Shown here: piece after piece, positions 38,501 to 53,300 of the stretch
Numbering within the stretch: the stretch's first letter is position 1
Layout of the letters: each line of letters starts with the position of its first letter
Source of the DNA: Luzula sylvatica
Lineage: Eukaryota; Streptophyta; Magnoliopsida; Poales; Juncaceae
Direction: 5' to 3'
NCBI GenBank assembly: GCA_946800325.1
Contig: OX326959.1
Location: 193,501 to 257,500, forward strand
Length of the DNA: 64,000 nucleotides
The notes under the pieces: generated by a model
What the model was told of the DNA's origin: nothing
The model's database searches: none
The model's input: only the letters and a program-made list of their open reading frames with translations
Position numbers and translations under genes: made by a program

Positions 38501-40990
38501 AATTTGGTGAAAAGTTATGTAGTAAAATATACGATACAAATGATCTAAAAACACGTTATTTGAACTCCTCAAAGCGTTAAAATCTTGTTTTGAATCGAAA
38601 AACAAACTTTCTTAGTGTTTGTGAAATTTGGTGAAAAGTTATGTAGTAAAAGAGACGATACAAATGATCTAAAAACATGTTATTTGAACTCCTCAAAGCG
38701 TTAAAATCTAGTTTTGAATCGAAAAACAAACTTTCTTAGTGTTTGTGAAATTTGGTGAAAAGTTATGTAGTAAAAGATAAGATACAAATGATCTAAAAAC
38801 ACGTTATTTCAACTCCTCAAAGCGTTAAAATCTTGTTTTGAATCGAAAAACAAACTTTCTTAGTGTTTGTGAAATTTGGTGAAAAGTTATGTAGTAAAAG
38901 ATACGATACAAATGATCTAAAAACATGTTATTTGAACTCCTCAAAGTGTCAAAATCTTGTTTTGAATCGAAAAACAAACTTTCTTAGGGTCTGTGAAATT
39001 TGGTGAAAAGTAAAGTAGTAAAAGATACGATACAAATGATCTTAAAACACGTTATTTGAACTCCTCAAAGCGTTAAAATCTTGTTTTGAAACGAAAAACA
39101 AACTTTCTTAGTGTTTGTGATATTTGGTGAAAAGTTATATAGTAAAAGATACGATACAAATGATCTAGAAACACGTTATTCGAACTCCTCAATGCCTTAA
39201 AATCTTGTTTTGAATCGAAAAAGAAACTTTCTTAGTGTTTGTGAAATTTGGTGAAAAGTTATGTAGTAAAAGATCCGATACAAATGATCTAGAAACACGT
39301 TATTTGAACTCCTCAAAGCGTTAAAATCTTGTTTTGAATCGAAAAACAAAGTTTCTTAGTGATTGTGAATTTTGGTGAAAAGTTATGTAGTAAAAGATAC
39401 GATACAAATGATCTTGAAACACGTTATTTGAACTCCTCAATTCGTTAAAATCTTGTTTTGAATCGGAAAACAAACTTTCTTAGTGTTTGTGAAATTTGGT
39501 GAAAAGTTACGTAGTAAAAGATAAGATACAAATGATCTAGAAACACGTTATTCGAACTCCTCAATGGGTTATAATCTTGTTTTGAATCGAAAAACAAACT
39601 TTCTTAGTGTTTGTGAAATTTGGTGAAAAGTTATGTAGTAAAAGATACGATACAAATTATCAAAAAACACGTTATTTGAACTCCTCAAAGCGTTGAAAGT
39701 TTGTTTTGAATCGAAAAACAAACTTTCTTAGTTTTTGTGAAATTTGGTGGAAAGTTATGTAGTAAAAGATACGATACAAATGATATAAAAACACGTTATT
39801 TGAACTCCTCAAAGCGTTAAAATCTTGTTTTGAATCGAAAAACAAACTTTCTTAGTGTTTGTGAAATTTAGTGAAAAGTTATGTAGTAAAAGATACGATA
39901 CAAATGATCTAAAAACACGTTATTTGAACTCCTCAAAGAGTTCAAATCTTGTTTTGAATCGAAAAACAAACTTTCTTAGTGTTTGTGAAATTTGGTGAAA
40001 CGTTATGTAGTAAAAGATACGATACAAATGATCTAGAAACACGTTATTTGAACTCCTCAATGCGTTAAAATCTTGTTTTGAATCGAAAAACAAACTTTCT
40101 TAGTGTTTGTGAAATTTGGTGAAAAGTTATGTAGTAAAAGATACGATACAAATGATCTAAAAACACGTTATTTGAACTCCTCAACGCGTTAAAATCTTGT
40201 TTTGAATCGAAAAACAAACTTTCTTAGCGTTTGTGAAATTTGGTGAAAAGTTATGTCATAAAAGATACGATACAAATGATTTAAAAACACGTTATTAGAA
40301 CTCCTCAAAGCGTTAAATCTTGTTTTGAATCGAAAAACAAACTTTCTTTGTGTTTGTGAAATTTGGTGAAAAGTTATGTAGTAAAAGATACGATACAAAT
40401 GATCTAAAAACACGTTATTTGAACTCCTCAACGCGTTAAAATCTTGTTTAGAATCGAAAAACAAACTTTCTTAGTGTTTGCGAAATTTGGTGAAAAGTTA
40501 TGTAGTAAAAGATACGATACAAATGATTTAAAAACACGTTATTTGAACTCCTCAAAGCGTTAAAATCTTGTTTTGAATCGAAAAACAAACTTTCTTTGTG
40601 TTTGTGAAATTTGGTGAAAAGTTATGTAGTAAAAGATACGATACAAATGATCTAAAAACACGTTATTTAAACTCCTCAAAGCGTCAAAATCTTGTTTTGA
40701 ATCGAAAAACAAACTTTCTTAGTGTTTGTAAAATTTGGTGAAAAGTTATGTAGTAAAAGATACGATACAAATGATCTAAAAACATGTTATTTGAACTCCT
40801 CAAAGTGTTAAAATCTTGTTTTGAATCGAAAAACAGACTTTCTTAGTGTTTGTGAAATTTGGTGAAAAGTTATGTACTAAAAGATACGATACAAATGATC
40901 TAAAAACCCGTTATTTGAACTCCTCAAAGCGTTAAAATCTAGTTTTGAATCGAAAAACAAACTTTCTTAGTGTTTGTGAAATTTGGTGAA
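35570..40990 (+). repeat. Distal plus-array blocks repeated 32 and 9 monomers apart
   Basis: ATCAAAAAAC with GCGTTGAAAGTTTG occurs at 35691 and 39659, 3,968 bp apart (32 x 124). AGAGACGATAC with AATCTAGTTTTG occurs at 37535 and 38651, 1,116 bp apart (9 x 124). The GCGTTGAAAGTTTG variant is also found near 16631 and 19483, so material is shared with blocks 20 kb away. Confidence 0.7.
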
Positions 40991-41814
40991 AAGTAATGTA
41001 GTAAAAGATACGATACAAATGATCTTAAAACACGTTATTTGAACTCCTCAAAGTGTTAAAATCTTGTTTTGAATCGAAAAACAAACTTTCTTAGATTTTG
41101 TGAAATTTGGTGGAAAGTTATGTAATAAAAGATACGATACAAATGATCTAAAAACACGTTATTTGAACTCCTCAAAGCGTTGAAATCTTGTTTTGAATCG
41201 AAAAACAAACTTTCTTAGTGTTTGTGAAATTTGGTGAAAAGTTATGTAGTAAAAGATACGATACAAATGATTTAAAAACACGTTATTTGAACTCCTCGAA
41301 GCGTTAAAATCTTGTTTTGAATCGAAAAACAAACTTTCTTTGTGTTTGTGAAATTTGGTGAAAAGTTATGTAGTAAAAGATACGATACAAATGATCTAAA
41401 AACACGTTATTTAAACTCCTCAAAGCGTTAAAATATTGTTTTGAATCGAAAAACCAACTTTCTTAGTGTTTGTGAAATTTGGTGAAAAGTTGTGTAGTAA
41501 AAGATACGATACAAATGATCTAAAATCACGTTATTTGAACTCCTCAAAGCATTAAAATCTTGTTTTGTATCGAAAAACAAACTTCCCTAGTGTTTGTGAA
41601 ATTTGGTGAAAAGTTATGTACTAAAAGATACGATACAAATGATCTAAAAACATGTTATTTGAACTCCGCAAAGCGTTAAAATCTTGTTTTGAATCGAAAA
41701 AGAAACTTTCTTAGTGTTTGTGAAATTTGGTGAAAAGTTATGTAGTAAAAGATACGATACAAATGATCTAAAAACACGTTATTTGAACTGCTCAAAGCGT
41801 TAAAATCTTGTTTT

Positions 41815-41850
41815 GAATCGAAAAACAAACTTTAACGCATTGAGGAGTTC
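41815..41850. other. Satellite orientation switch
   Basis: Plus-oriented sequence ends in GAATCGAAAAACAAACTTT at 41833 and the next bases, AACGCATTGAGGAGTTC, belong to the reverse-complement monomer. TTT at 41831-41833 fits both sides, so the join is a blunt or 3-bp microhomology junction with no inserted DNA. The nearest facing arms (CTCAAAGCGTT at about 41791-41801 and AACGCATTGAG at 41834-41844) are separated by about 32 bp, so it is not a perfect palindrome centre. Confidence 0.9.
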
Positions 41851-42650
41851 AAATAACGTGTTTCTAGATCATTTGTATCGCATCTTTTACTACATAACTT
41901 TTCACCAAATTTCACAAACACTAAGAAAGTTTGTTTTTCGATTCAAAACAAGATTTTAACGCTTTGAGGAGTTCAAATAACGTGTTTCTAGATCATTCGT
42001 ATCGTATCTTTTACTACATAACTTTTCACCAAATTTCACAAACACTAAGAAAGTTTGTTTTTCGATTCAAAACAAGATTTTAACGCATTGAGGAGTTCAA
42101 ATAACGTGTTTCTAGATTATTTGTATCGTATCTTTTACTACATAACTTTTCACCAAATTTCACAAACACTAAGAAAGTTTGTTTTTCGATTCAAAACAAG
42201 ATTTTAACGCTTTGAGGAGTTCAAATAACGTGTTTCTAGATCATTCGTATCGTATCTTTTACTACATAACTTTTCACCAAATTTCACACACACTAAGAAA
42301 GTTTGTTTTTCGATTCAAAACAAGATTTTAACGCATTGAGGAGTTCAAATAACGTGTTTCTAGATCATTCGTATCGTATCTTTTACTACATAAGTTTTCA
42401 CAAAATTTCACAAACACAAAGAAAGTTTGTTTTTCGATTCAAAACAAGATTTTAACGCATTGAGGAGTTCAAATAACGTGTTTCTAGATCATTTGTAACG
42501 TATCTTTTACTACATAACTTTTCTCCAAATTTCACAAACAGTAAGAAAGTTTGTTTTTCGATTCAAAACAAGATTTTAACTCTTTGAGCAGTTCAAATAA
42601 CGTGTTTTTAGACCATTTGTATCGTATCTTTTACTACATAAGTTTTCACC

Positions 42651-45600
42651 AAATTGCACAAACACTAAGAAAGTTTATTTTTCGATCCAAAACAAGATTT
42701 TAACGCATTGAGGAGTTCAAATAACGTGTTTCTAGATCATTTGTATCGTATCTTTTACTACATAACTTTTCACCAAATTTCACAAACACTAAGAAAGCTT
42801 GTTTTTCGATTCAAAACTAGATTTTAACGCTTTGAGCAGTTCAAATAACGTGTTTTTAGATCATTCGTATCGTATCTTTTACTACATAACTTTTCACCAA
42901 ATTTCACAAACACTAAGAAAGTTTGTTTTTCGATTCAAAACAAGATTTTAATGCATTCAGGAGTTCAAATAACGTGTTTCTAGATCATTTGTATCGTATC
43001 TTTTACTACATAACTTTTCACCAAATTTCAGAAACACTAAGAAAGTTTGTTTTTCGATTCAAAACAAGATTTTAACGCATTGAGGAGTTCAAATAACGTG
43101 TTTCTAGATCATTTGTATCGTATATTTTACTACATAACTTTTCACCAAATTTCACAAACACTAAGAAAGTTTGTTTTTCGATTCAAAACAAGATTTTAAC
43201 GCTTTGAGGAGTTCAAATAACGTGTTTCTAGATCATTTGTATCGTATCTTTTACTACATAACTTTTCACCAAATTGCACAAACACTAAGAAAGTTTATTT
43301 TTCGATCCAAAACAAGATTTTAACGCATTGAGGAGTTCAAATAACGTGTTTCTAGATCATTTGTATCGTATCTTTTACTACATAACTTTTCACCAAATTT
43401 CACAAACACTAAGAAAGCTTGTTTTTCGATTCAAAACAAGATTTTAACGCTTTGAGCAGTTCAAATAACGTGTTTTTAGATCATTCGTATCGTATCTTTT
43501 ACTACATAACTTTTCACCAAATTTCACAAACACTAAGAAAGTTTGTTTTTCGATTCAAAACAAGATTTTAATGCATTCAGGAGTTCAAATAACGTGTTTC
43601 TAGATCATTTGTATCGTATCTTTTACTACATAACTTTTCACCAAATTTCACAAACACTAAGAAAGTTTGTTTTTCGATTCAAAACAAGATTTTAACGCAT
43701 TGAGGGGTTCAAATAACGTGTTTCTAGATCATTTGTATCGTATATTTTACTACATAACTTTTCACCAAATTTCACAAACACTAAGAAAGTTTGTTTTTCG
43801 ATTCAAAACAAGATTTTAACGCTTTGAGGAGTTCAAATAACGTGTTTCTAGATCATTCGTATCGTATCTTTTACTACATAACTTTTCACCAAATTTCACA
43901 AACACTAAGAAAGTTTGTTTTTCGATTCAAAACAAGATTTTAATGCATTCAGGAGTTCAAATAACGTGTTTCTACATCATTTGTATCGTATCTTTTACTA
44001 CATAACTTTTCACCAAATTTCACAAACACTAAGAAAGTTTGTTTTTCGATTCAAAACAAGATTTTAACGCATTGAGGAGTTCAAATAACGTGTTTCTAGA
44101 TCATTTGTATCGTATCTTTTACTGCATAACTTTTCACCAAATTTCACAAACACTAAGAAAGTTTGTTTTTCGATTCAAAACAAGATTTTAACGCTTTGAG
44201 GAGTTCGAATAACGTGTTTTTAGATCATTTGTATCGTATCTTTTACTACATAACTTTTCACCAAATTTCACACACACTAAGAAAGTTTGTTTTTCGATCC
44301 AAAACAAGATTTTAACGCATTGAGGAGTTCAAATAACGTGTTTCTAGATCATTTGTATCGTATCTTTTACTACATAACCTTTCACCAAATTTCACAAACA
44401 CAAAGAAAGTTTATTTTTCGATTCAAAACAAGATTTTAACGCATTGAGGAGTTCAAATAACGTGTTTCTAGATCATTTGTATCGTATCTTTTACTACATA
44501 ACTTTTCACCAAATTTCACAAACACTAAGAAAGTTTGTTTTTCGATTCAAAACAATATTTTAACGCTTTGAGGAGTTCAAATAACGTGTTTTTAGATCAT
44601 TTGTATCGTATCTTTTACTACATAACTTTTCACCAAATTTCACACACACTAAGAAAGTTTGTTTTTCGATCCAAAACAAGATTTAAACGCTTTGAGGAGT
44701 TCAAATAACGTGTTTCTAGATCATTGGTATCGTATCTTTTACTACATAACTTTTCACCAAATTTGACAAACACTTAGAAAGTTTGTTTTTCGATTCAAAA
44801 CAAGATTTTAACTCTTTGAGGAGTTCAAATAACGTGTTTTTAGATCATTTGTATCGTATCTTTTACTACATAACTTTTCACCAAATTTCACAAACACTAA
44901 GAAAGTTTGTTTTTCGATTCAAAACAAGATTTTAACGCATTGAGGAGTTCAAATAACGTGTTTCTAGATCATTTGTATCGTATCTTTTACTACATAACTT
45001 TTAACCAAATTTCACAAACACTAAGAAAGTTTGTTTTTCGATTCAAAACAAGATTTTAACTCATTGAGGAGTTCAAATAACGTGTTTTTAGATCATTTGT
45101 ATCGTATCTTTTACTACATAACTTTTCACCAAATTTCACACACACTAAGAAAGTTTGTTTTTCGATTCAAAACAAGATTTTAACGCTTTGAGGAGTTCAA
45201 ATAACGTGTTTTTAGATCATTTGTATCGTATCTTTTACTACATAACTTTTCACCAAATTTCACAAACACTAAGAAAGTTAGTTTTTCGATTCAAAACAAG
45301 ATTTTAACGCATTGAGGAGTTCAAATAACGTGTTTCTAGATCATTTGTATCGTATCTTTTACTACATAACTTTTCACCAAATTTCACAAACACTAAGAAA
45401 GTTTGTTTTTCGATTCAAAACTAGATTTTAACGCTTTGAGGAGTTCAAATAACGTGTTTCTAGATCATTTGTATCGTATCTTTTACTACATAACTTTTCA
45501 CCAAATTTCACAAACACTAAGAAAGTTTGTTTTTCGATTCAAAACAAGATTTTAACGCTTTGAGGAGTTCAAATAACGTGTTTTTAGATCATTTGTATCG

Positions 45601-47378
45601 TATCTTTTACTACATAACTTTTCACCAAATTTCACAAACACTAAGAAAGTTTGTTTTTCGATTCAAAACAAGATTTTAACGCATTGAGGAGTTCAAATAA
45701 CGTGTTTCTAGATCATTTGTATCGTATATTTTACTACATAACTTTTCACCAAATTTCACAAACACTAAGAAAGTTTGTTTTTCGATTCAAAACAAGATTT
45801 TAACGCTTTGAGGAGTTCAAATAACGTGTTTCTAGATCATTCGTATCGTATCTTTTACTACATAACTTTTCAACAAATTTCACAAACACTAAGAAAGTTT
45901 GTTTTTCGATTCAAAACAAGATTTTAATGCATTCAGGAGTTCAAATAACGTGTTTCTAGATCATTTGTATCGTATCTTTTACTACATAACTTTTCACCAA
46001 ATTTCACAAACACTAAGAAAGTTTGTTTTTCGATTCAAAACAAGATTTTAACGCATTGAGGAGTTCAAATAACGTGTTTCTAGATAATTTGTATCGTATC
46101 TTTTACTACATAACTTTTCACCAAATTTCACAAACACTAAGAAAGTTTGTTTTTCGATTCAAAACAAGATTTTAACGCTTTGAGGAGTTCAAATAACGTG
46201 TTTTTAGATCATTTGTATCGTATCTTTTACTACATAACTTTTCACCAAATTTCACACACACTAAGAAAGTTTGTTTTTCGATCCAAAACAAGATTTAAAC
46301 GCTCTGAGGAGTTCAAATAACGTGTTTCTAGATCATTTGTATCGTATCTTTTACTACATAACTTTTCACCAAATTTCACAAACACAAAGAAAGTTTGTTT
46401 TTCGATTCAAAACAAGATTTTAACGCATTGAGGAGTTCAAATAACGTGTTTCTAGATCATTTGTATCGTATCTTTTACTACATAACCTTTCACCAAATTT
46501 CACAAACACAAAGAAAGTTTGTTTTTCGATTCAAAACAAGATTTTAACGCATTGAGGAGTTCAAATAACGTGTTTCTAGATCATTTGTATCGTATCTTTT
46601 ACTACATAACTTTTCACCAAATTTCACAAACACTAAGAAAGTTTGTTTTTCGATTCAAAACAATATTTTAACGCTTTGAGGAGTTCAAATAACGTGTTTT
46701 TAGATCATTTGTATCGTATCTTTTACTACATAACTTTTCACCAAATTTCACACACACTAAGAAAGTTTGTTTTTCGATCCAAAACAAGATTTAAACGCTT
46801 TGAGGAGTTCAAATAACGTGTTTCTAGATCATTGGTATCGTATCTTTTACTACATAACTTTTCACCAAATTTGACAAACACTAAGAAAGTTTGTTTTTCG
46901 ATTCAAAACAAGATTTTAACGCTTTGAGGAGTTCAAATAACGTGTTTTTAGATCATTCGTATCGTATCTTTTACTACATAACTTTTCACCAAATTTCACA
47001 AACACTAAGAAAGTATGTTTTTCGATCCAAAACAAGATTTTAACGCATTGAGGAGTTCAAATAACGTGTTTCTAGATCATTTGTATCGTATCTTTTACTA
47101 CAAAACCTTTCACCAAATTTCACAAACACAAAGAAAGTTTGTTTTTCGATTCAAAACAAGATTTTAACGCATTGAGGAGTTCAAATAACGTGTTTTTAGA
47201 TCATTTGTATCGTATCTTTTACTACATAACTTTTCACCAAATTTCACACACACTAAGAAAGTTTGTTTTTCGATTCAAAACAAGATTTTAACGCTTTGAG
47301 GAGTTCAAATAACGTGTTTTTAGATCATTTGTATCGTATCTTTTACTACATAACTTTTCACCAAATTTCACAAACACT
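42651..47378 (-). repeat. Higher-order structure near the switch: 5- and 17-monomer spacings
   Basis: AAATTGCACAAACAC recurs 620 bp apart (5 x 124; lines at about 42651 and 43271), followed by the same variant order, then breaks down. AAGAAAGTTAG at 45271 and 47379 is 2,108 bp apart (17 x 124). Confidence 0.75.
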
Positions 47379-50300
47379 AAGAAAGTTAGTTTTTCGATTC
47401 AAAACAAGATTTTAACGCATTGAGGAGTTCAAATAACGTGTTTCTAGATCATTTGTATCGTATCTTTTACTACATAACTTTTCACCAAATTTCACAAACA
47501 CTAAGAAAGTTTGTTTTTCGATTCAAAACTAGATTTTAACGTTTTGAGGAGTTCAAATAACGTGTTTCTAGATCATTTGTATCGTATCTTTTACTACATA
47601 ACTTTTCACCAAATTTCACAAACACTAAGAAAGTTTGTTTTTCGATTCAAAACAAGATTTTAACGCTTTGAGGAGTTCAAATAACGTGTTTTTAGATCAT
47701 TTGTATCGTATCTTTTACTACATAACTTTTCACCAAATTTCACAAACACTAAGAAAGTTTGTTTTTCGATTCAAAACAAGATTTTAACGCATTGAGGAGT
47801 TCAAATAACGTGTTTCTAGATCATTTGTATCGTATATTTTACTACATAACTTTTCACCAAATTTCACAAACACTAAGAAAGTTTGTTTTTCGATTCAAAA
47901 CAAGATTTTAACGCTTTGAGGAGTTCAAATAACGTGTTTCTAGATCATTCGTATCGTATCTTTTACTACATAACTTTTCAACAAATTTCACAAACACTAA
48001 GAAAGTTTGTTTTTCGATTCAAAACAAGATTTTAATGCATTCAGGAGTTCAAATAACGTGTTTCTAGATCATTTGTATCGTATCTTTTACTACATAACTT
48101 TTCACCAAATTTCACAAACACTAAGAAAGTTTGTTTTTTGATTCAAAACAAGATTTTAACGCATTGAGGAGTTCAAATAACGGTTTTCTAGATCATTTGT
48201 ATCGTATCTTTTACTACATAACTTTTCACCAAATTTCACAAACACTAAGAAAGTTTGTTTTTCGATTCAAAACAAGATTTTAACGCTTTGAGGAGTTCAA
48301 ATAACGTGTTTTTAGATCATTTGTATCGTATCTTTTACTACATAACTTTTCACCAAATTTCACACACACTAAGAAAGTTTGTTTTTCGATCCAAAACAAG
48401 ATTTAAACGCTCTGAGGAGTTCAAATAACGTGTTTCTAGATCATTTGTATCGTATCTTTTACTACATAACTTTTCACCAAATTTCACAAACACAAAGAAA
48501 GTTTGTTTTTCGATTCAAAACAAGATTTTAATGCATTCAGGAGTTCAAATAACGTGTTTCTAGATCATTTGTATCGTATCTTTTACTACATAACTTTTCA
48601 CCAAATTTCACAAACACTAAGAAAGTTTGTTTTTCGATTCAAAACAAGATTTTAACGCATTGAGGAGTTCAAATAACGTGTTTCTAGATCATTTGTATCG
48701 TATCTTTTACTACATAACTTTTCACCAAATTTCACAAACACTAAGAAAGTTTGTTTTTCGATTCAAAACAAGATTTTAACGCTTTGAGGAGTTCAAATAA
48801 CGTGTTTTTAGATCATTTGTATCGTATCTTTTACTACATAACTTTTCACCAAATTACACAAAGACTAAGAAAGTTTGTTTTTCGATCTAAAACAAGATTT
48901 AAACGCTTTGAGGAGTTCAAATAACGTGTTTCTAGATCATTTGTATCGTATATTTTACTACATAACTTTTCACCAAATTTCACAAACACTAAGAAAGTTT
49001 GTTTTTCGATTCAAAACAAGATTTTAACGCTTTGAGGAGTTCAAATAACGTGTTTCTAGATCATTTGTATCGTATATTTTACTACATAACTTTTCACCAA
49101 ATTTCACAAACACAAAGAAAGTTTGTTTTTCGATTCAAAACAAGATTTTAACGCATTGAGGAGTTCAAATAACGTGTTTCTAGATCATTTGTAACGTATC
49201 TTTTACTACATAACTTTTCACCAAATTTCACAAACACTAAGAAAGTTTGTTTTTCGATTCAAAACAATATTTTAACGCTTTGAGGAGTTCAAATAACGTG
49301 TTTTTAGATCATTTGTATCGTATCTTTTACTACATAACTTTTCACCAAATTTCACACACACTAAGAAAGTTTGTTTTTCGATCCAAAACAAGATTTAAAC
49401 GCTTTGAGGATTTCAAATAACGTGTTTCTAGATCATTGGCATCGTATCTTTTACTACATAACTTTTCACCAAATTTCACAAACACTTAGAAAGTTTGTTT
49501 TTCGATTCAAAACAAGATTTTAACTCTTTGAGGAGTTCAAATAACGTGTTTTTAGATCATTTGTATCGTATCTTTTACTACATAACTTTTCACCAAATTT
49601 CACAAACACTAAGAAAGTTTGTTTTTCGATTCAAAACAAGATTTTAACGCATTGAGGAGTTCAAATAACGTGTTTCTAGATCATTTGTATCGTATCTTTT
49701 ACTACATAACTTTTCACCAAATTTCACACACACTAATAAAAGTTTGTTTTTCGATCCAAAACAAGATTTAAACGCTTTGAGGAGTTCAAATAACGTGTTT
49801 CTAGATCATTTGTATCGTATCTTTTACTACATAACTTTTCACCAAATTTCACAAACACTAAGAAAGTTTGTTTTTCGATTCAAAACAAGATTTTAACGCT
49901 TTGAGGAGTTCAAATAACGTGTTTTTAGATCATTCGTATCGTATCTTTTACTACATAACTTTTCACCAAATTTCACAAACACTAAGAAAGTTTGTTTTTC
50001 GATCCAAAACAAGATTTTAACGCATTGAGGAGTTCAAATAACGTGTTTCTAGATCATTTGTATCGTATCTTTTACTACATAACCTTTCACCAAATTTCAC
50101 AAACACAAAGAAAGTTTGTTTTTCGATTCAAAACAAGATTTTAACGCATTGAGGAGTTCAAATAACGTGTTTCTAGATCATTTGTATCGTATCTTTTACT
50201 ACATAACTTTTCACCAAATTTCACAAACACTAAGAAAGTTTGTTTTTCGATTCAAAACAAGATTTTAACGCATTGAGGAGTTCAAATAACGTGTTTCTAG

Positions 50301-53300
50301 ATCATTTGTATCGTATCTTTTACTGCATAACTTTTCAGCAAATTTCACAAACACTAAGAAAGTTTGTTTTTCGATTCAAAACAAGATTTTAACGCTTTGA
50401 GGAGTTCGAATAACGTGTTTTTAGATCATTTGTATTGTATCTTTTACTACATAACTTTTCACCAAATTTCACACACACTAAGAAAGTTTGTTTTTCGATC
50501 CAAAACAAGATTTTAACGCATTGAGGAGTTCAAATAACGTGTTTCTAGATCATTTGTATCGTATCTTTTACTACATAACCTTTCACCAAATTTCACAAAC
50601 ACAAAGAAAGTTTGTTTTTCGATTCAAAACAAGATTTTAACGCATTGAGGAGTTCAAATAACGTGTTTCTAGATCATTTGTATCGTATCTTTTACTACAT
50701 AACTTTTCACCAAATTTCACAAACACTAAGAAAGTTTGTTTTTCGATTCAAAACAATATTTTAACGCTTTGAGGAGTTCAAATAACGTGTTTTTAGATCA
50801 TTTGTATCGTATCTTTTACTACATAACTTTTCACCAAATTTCACACACACTAAGAAAGTTTGTTTTTCGATCCAAAACAAGATTTAAACGCTTTGAGGAG
50901 TTCAAATAATGTGTTTCTAGATCATTGGTATCGTATCTTTTACTACATAACTTTTCACCAAATTTGACAAACACTTAGAAAGTTTGTTTTTCGATTCAAA
51001 ACAAGATTTTAACTCTTTGAGGAGTTCAAATAACGTGTTTTTAGATCATTTGTATCGTATCTTTTACTACATAACTTTTCACCAAATTTCACAAACACTA
51101 AGAAAGTTTGTTTTTCGATTCAAAACAAGATTTTAACGCATTGAGGAGTTCAAATAACGTGTTTCTAGATCATTTGTATCGTATCTTTTACTACATAACT
51201 TTTAACCAAATTTCACAAACACTAAGAAAGTTTGTTTTTCGATTCAAATCAAGATTTTAACTCATTGAGGAGTTCAAATAACGTGTTTTTAGATCATTTG
51301 TATCGTATCTTTTACTACATAACTTTTCACCAAATTTCACACACACTAAGAAAGTTTGTTTTTCGATTCAAAACAAGATTTTAACGCTTTGAGGAGTTCA
51401 AATAACGTGTTTTTAGATCATTTGTATCGTATCTTTTACTACATAACTTTTCACCAAATTTCACAAACACTAAGAAAGTTAGTTTTTCGATTCAAAACAA
51501 GATTTTAACGCATTGAGGAGTTCAAATAACGTGTTTCTAGATCATTTGTATCGTATCTTTTACTACATAACTTTTCACCAAATTTCACAAACACTAAGAA
51601 AGTTTGTTTTTCGATTCAAAACTAGATTTTAACGCTTTGAGGAGTTCAAATAACGTGTTTCTAGATCATTTGTATCGTATTTTTTTCTACATAACTTTTC
51701 ACCAAATTTCACAAACACTAAGAAAGTTTGTTTTTCGATTCAAAACAAGATTTTAACGCTTTGAGGAGTTCAAATAACGTGTTTTTAGATCATTTGTATC
51801 GTATCTTTTACTACATAACTTTTCACCAAATTTCACAAACACTAAGAAAGTTTGTTTTTCGATTCAAAACAAGATTTTAACGCATTGAGGAGTTCAAATA
51901 ACGTGTTTCTAGATCATTTGTATCGTATATTTTACTACATAACTTTTCACCAAATTTCACAAACACTAAGAAAGTTTGTTTTTCGATTCAAAACAAGATT
52001 TTAACGCTTTGAGGAGTTCAAATAACGTGTTTCTAGATCATTCGTATCGTATCTTTTACTACATAACTTTTCAACAAATTTCACAAACACTAAGAAAGTT
52101 TGTTTTTCGATTCAAAACAAGATTTTAATGCATTCAGGAGTTCAAATAACGTGTTTCTAGATCATTTCTATCGTATCTTTTACTACATAACTTTTCACCA
52201 AATTTCACAAACACTAAGAAAGTTTGTTTTTCGATTCAAAACAAGATTTTAACGCATTGAGGAGTTCAAATAACGTGTTTCTAGATCATTTGTATCGTAT
52301 ATTTTACTACATAACTTTTCACCAAATTTCACAAACACAAAGAAAGTTTGTTTTTCGATTCAAAACAAGATTTTAACGCTTTGAGGAGTTCAAATAACGT
52401 GTTTCTAGATCATTTGTAACGTATCTTTTACTACATAACTTTTCACCAAATTTCACAAACACTAAGAAAGTTTGTTTTTCGATTCAAAACAATATTTTAA
52501 CGCTTTGAGGAGTTCAAATAACGTGTTTTTAGATCATTTGTATCGTATCTTTTACTACATAACTTTTCACCAAATTTCACACACACTAAGAAAGTTTGTT
52601 TTTCGATCCAAAACAAGATTTAAACGCTTTGAGGATTTCAAATAACGTGTTTCTAGATCATTGGCATCGTATCTTTTACTACATAACTTTTCACCAAATT
52701 TCACAAACACTAAGAAAGTTTGTTTTTCGATCCAAAACAAGATTTTAACGCATTGAGGAGTTCAAATAACGTGTTTCTAGATCATTTGTATCGTATCTTT
52801 TACTACATAACCTTTCACCAAATTTCACAAACACAAAGAAAGTTTGTTTTTCGATTCAAAACAAGATTTTAACGCATTGAGGAGTTCAAATAACGTGTTT
52901 CTAGATCATTTGTATCGTATCTTTTACTACATAACTTTTCACCAAATTTCACAAACACTAAGAAAGTTTGTTTTTCGATTCAAAACAAGATTTTAACGCA
53001 TTGAGGAGTTCAAATAACGTGTTTCTAGATCATTTGTATCGTATCTTTTACTGCATAACTTTTCAGCAAATTTCACAAACACTAAGAAAGTTTGTTTTTC
53101 GATTCAAAACAAGATTTTAACGCTTTGAGGAGTTCGAATAACGTGTTTTTAGATCATTTGTACTGTATCTTTTACTACATAACTTTTCACCAAATTTCAC
53201 ACACACTAAGAAAGTTTGTTTTTCGATCCAAAACAAGATTTTAACGCATTGAGGAGTTCAAATAACGTGTTTCTAGATCATTTGTATCGTATCTTTTACT

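Larger units (their letters stand above)
9404..41833 (+). repeat. 124-bp satellite array, plus orientation (about 261 monomers)
   Basis: Homology starts abruptly at 9404 (ACAAATGATCTAAAAACACG) and continues without a foreign insertion to 41833. The period is 124 bp, read directly from the spacing of GATACGATAC at 9520, 9644 and 9768. Landmarks in order are GATACGATACAAATGATCT, AAACACGTTATTTGAACTCC, CAAAGCGTTAAAATCTTG, GAATCGAAAAACAAACTTTC, TTAGTGTTTGTGAAATTTGG and AAAAGTTATGTAGTAAAA. The consensus is about 28% GC. Frequent variants: CTAGAAACAC or CTTGAAACAC for CTAAAAACAC, TTAGTGATTGTG, CTCCGCAAAG, GAAACGAAAA, and CAATGCGTT. Rare indels (for example GTAAGTAG at 15951, a 123-bp monomer; CAAAAGCGTT at 14891, 125 bp) serve as lineage marks. 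There is no coding potential: 124 is not a multiple of three and stops occur. Centromeric or other heterochromatic satellite is the likely class. Confidence 0.97.

Noticed and set aside
9404..41833. CRISPR-like array of repeats and spacers
   Set aside because: The units are contiguous 124-bp homologous monomers with scattered substitutions, with no constant repeat and unique spacer pattern, in a plant nuclear context.
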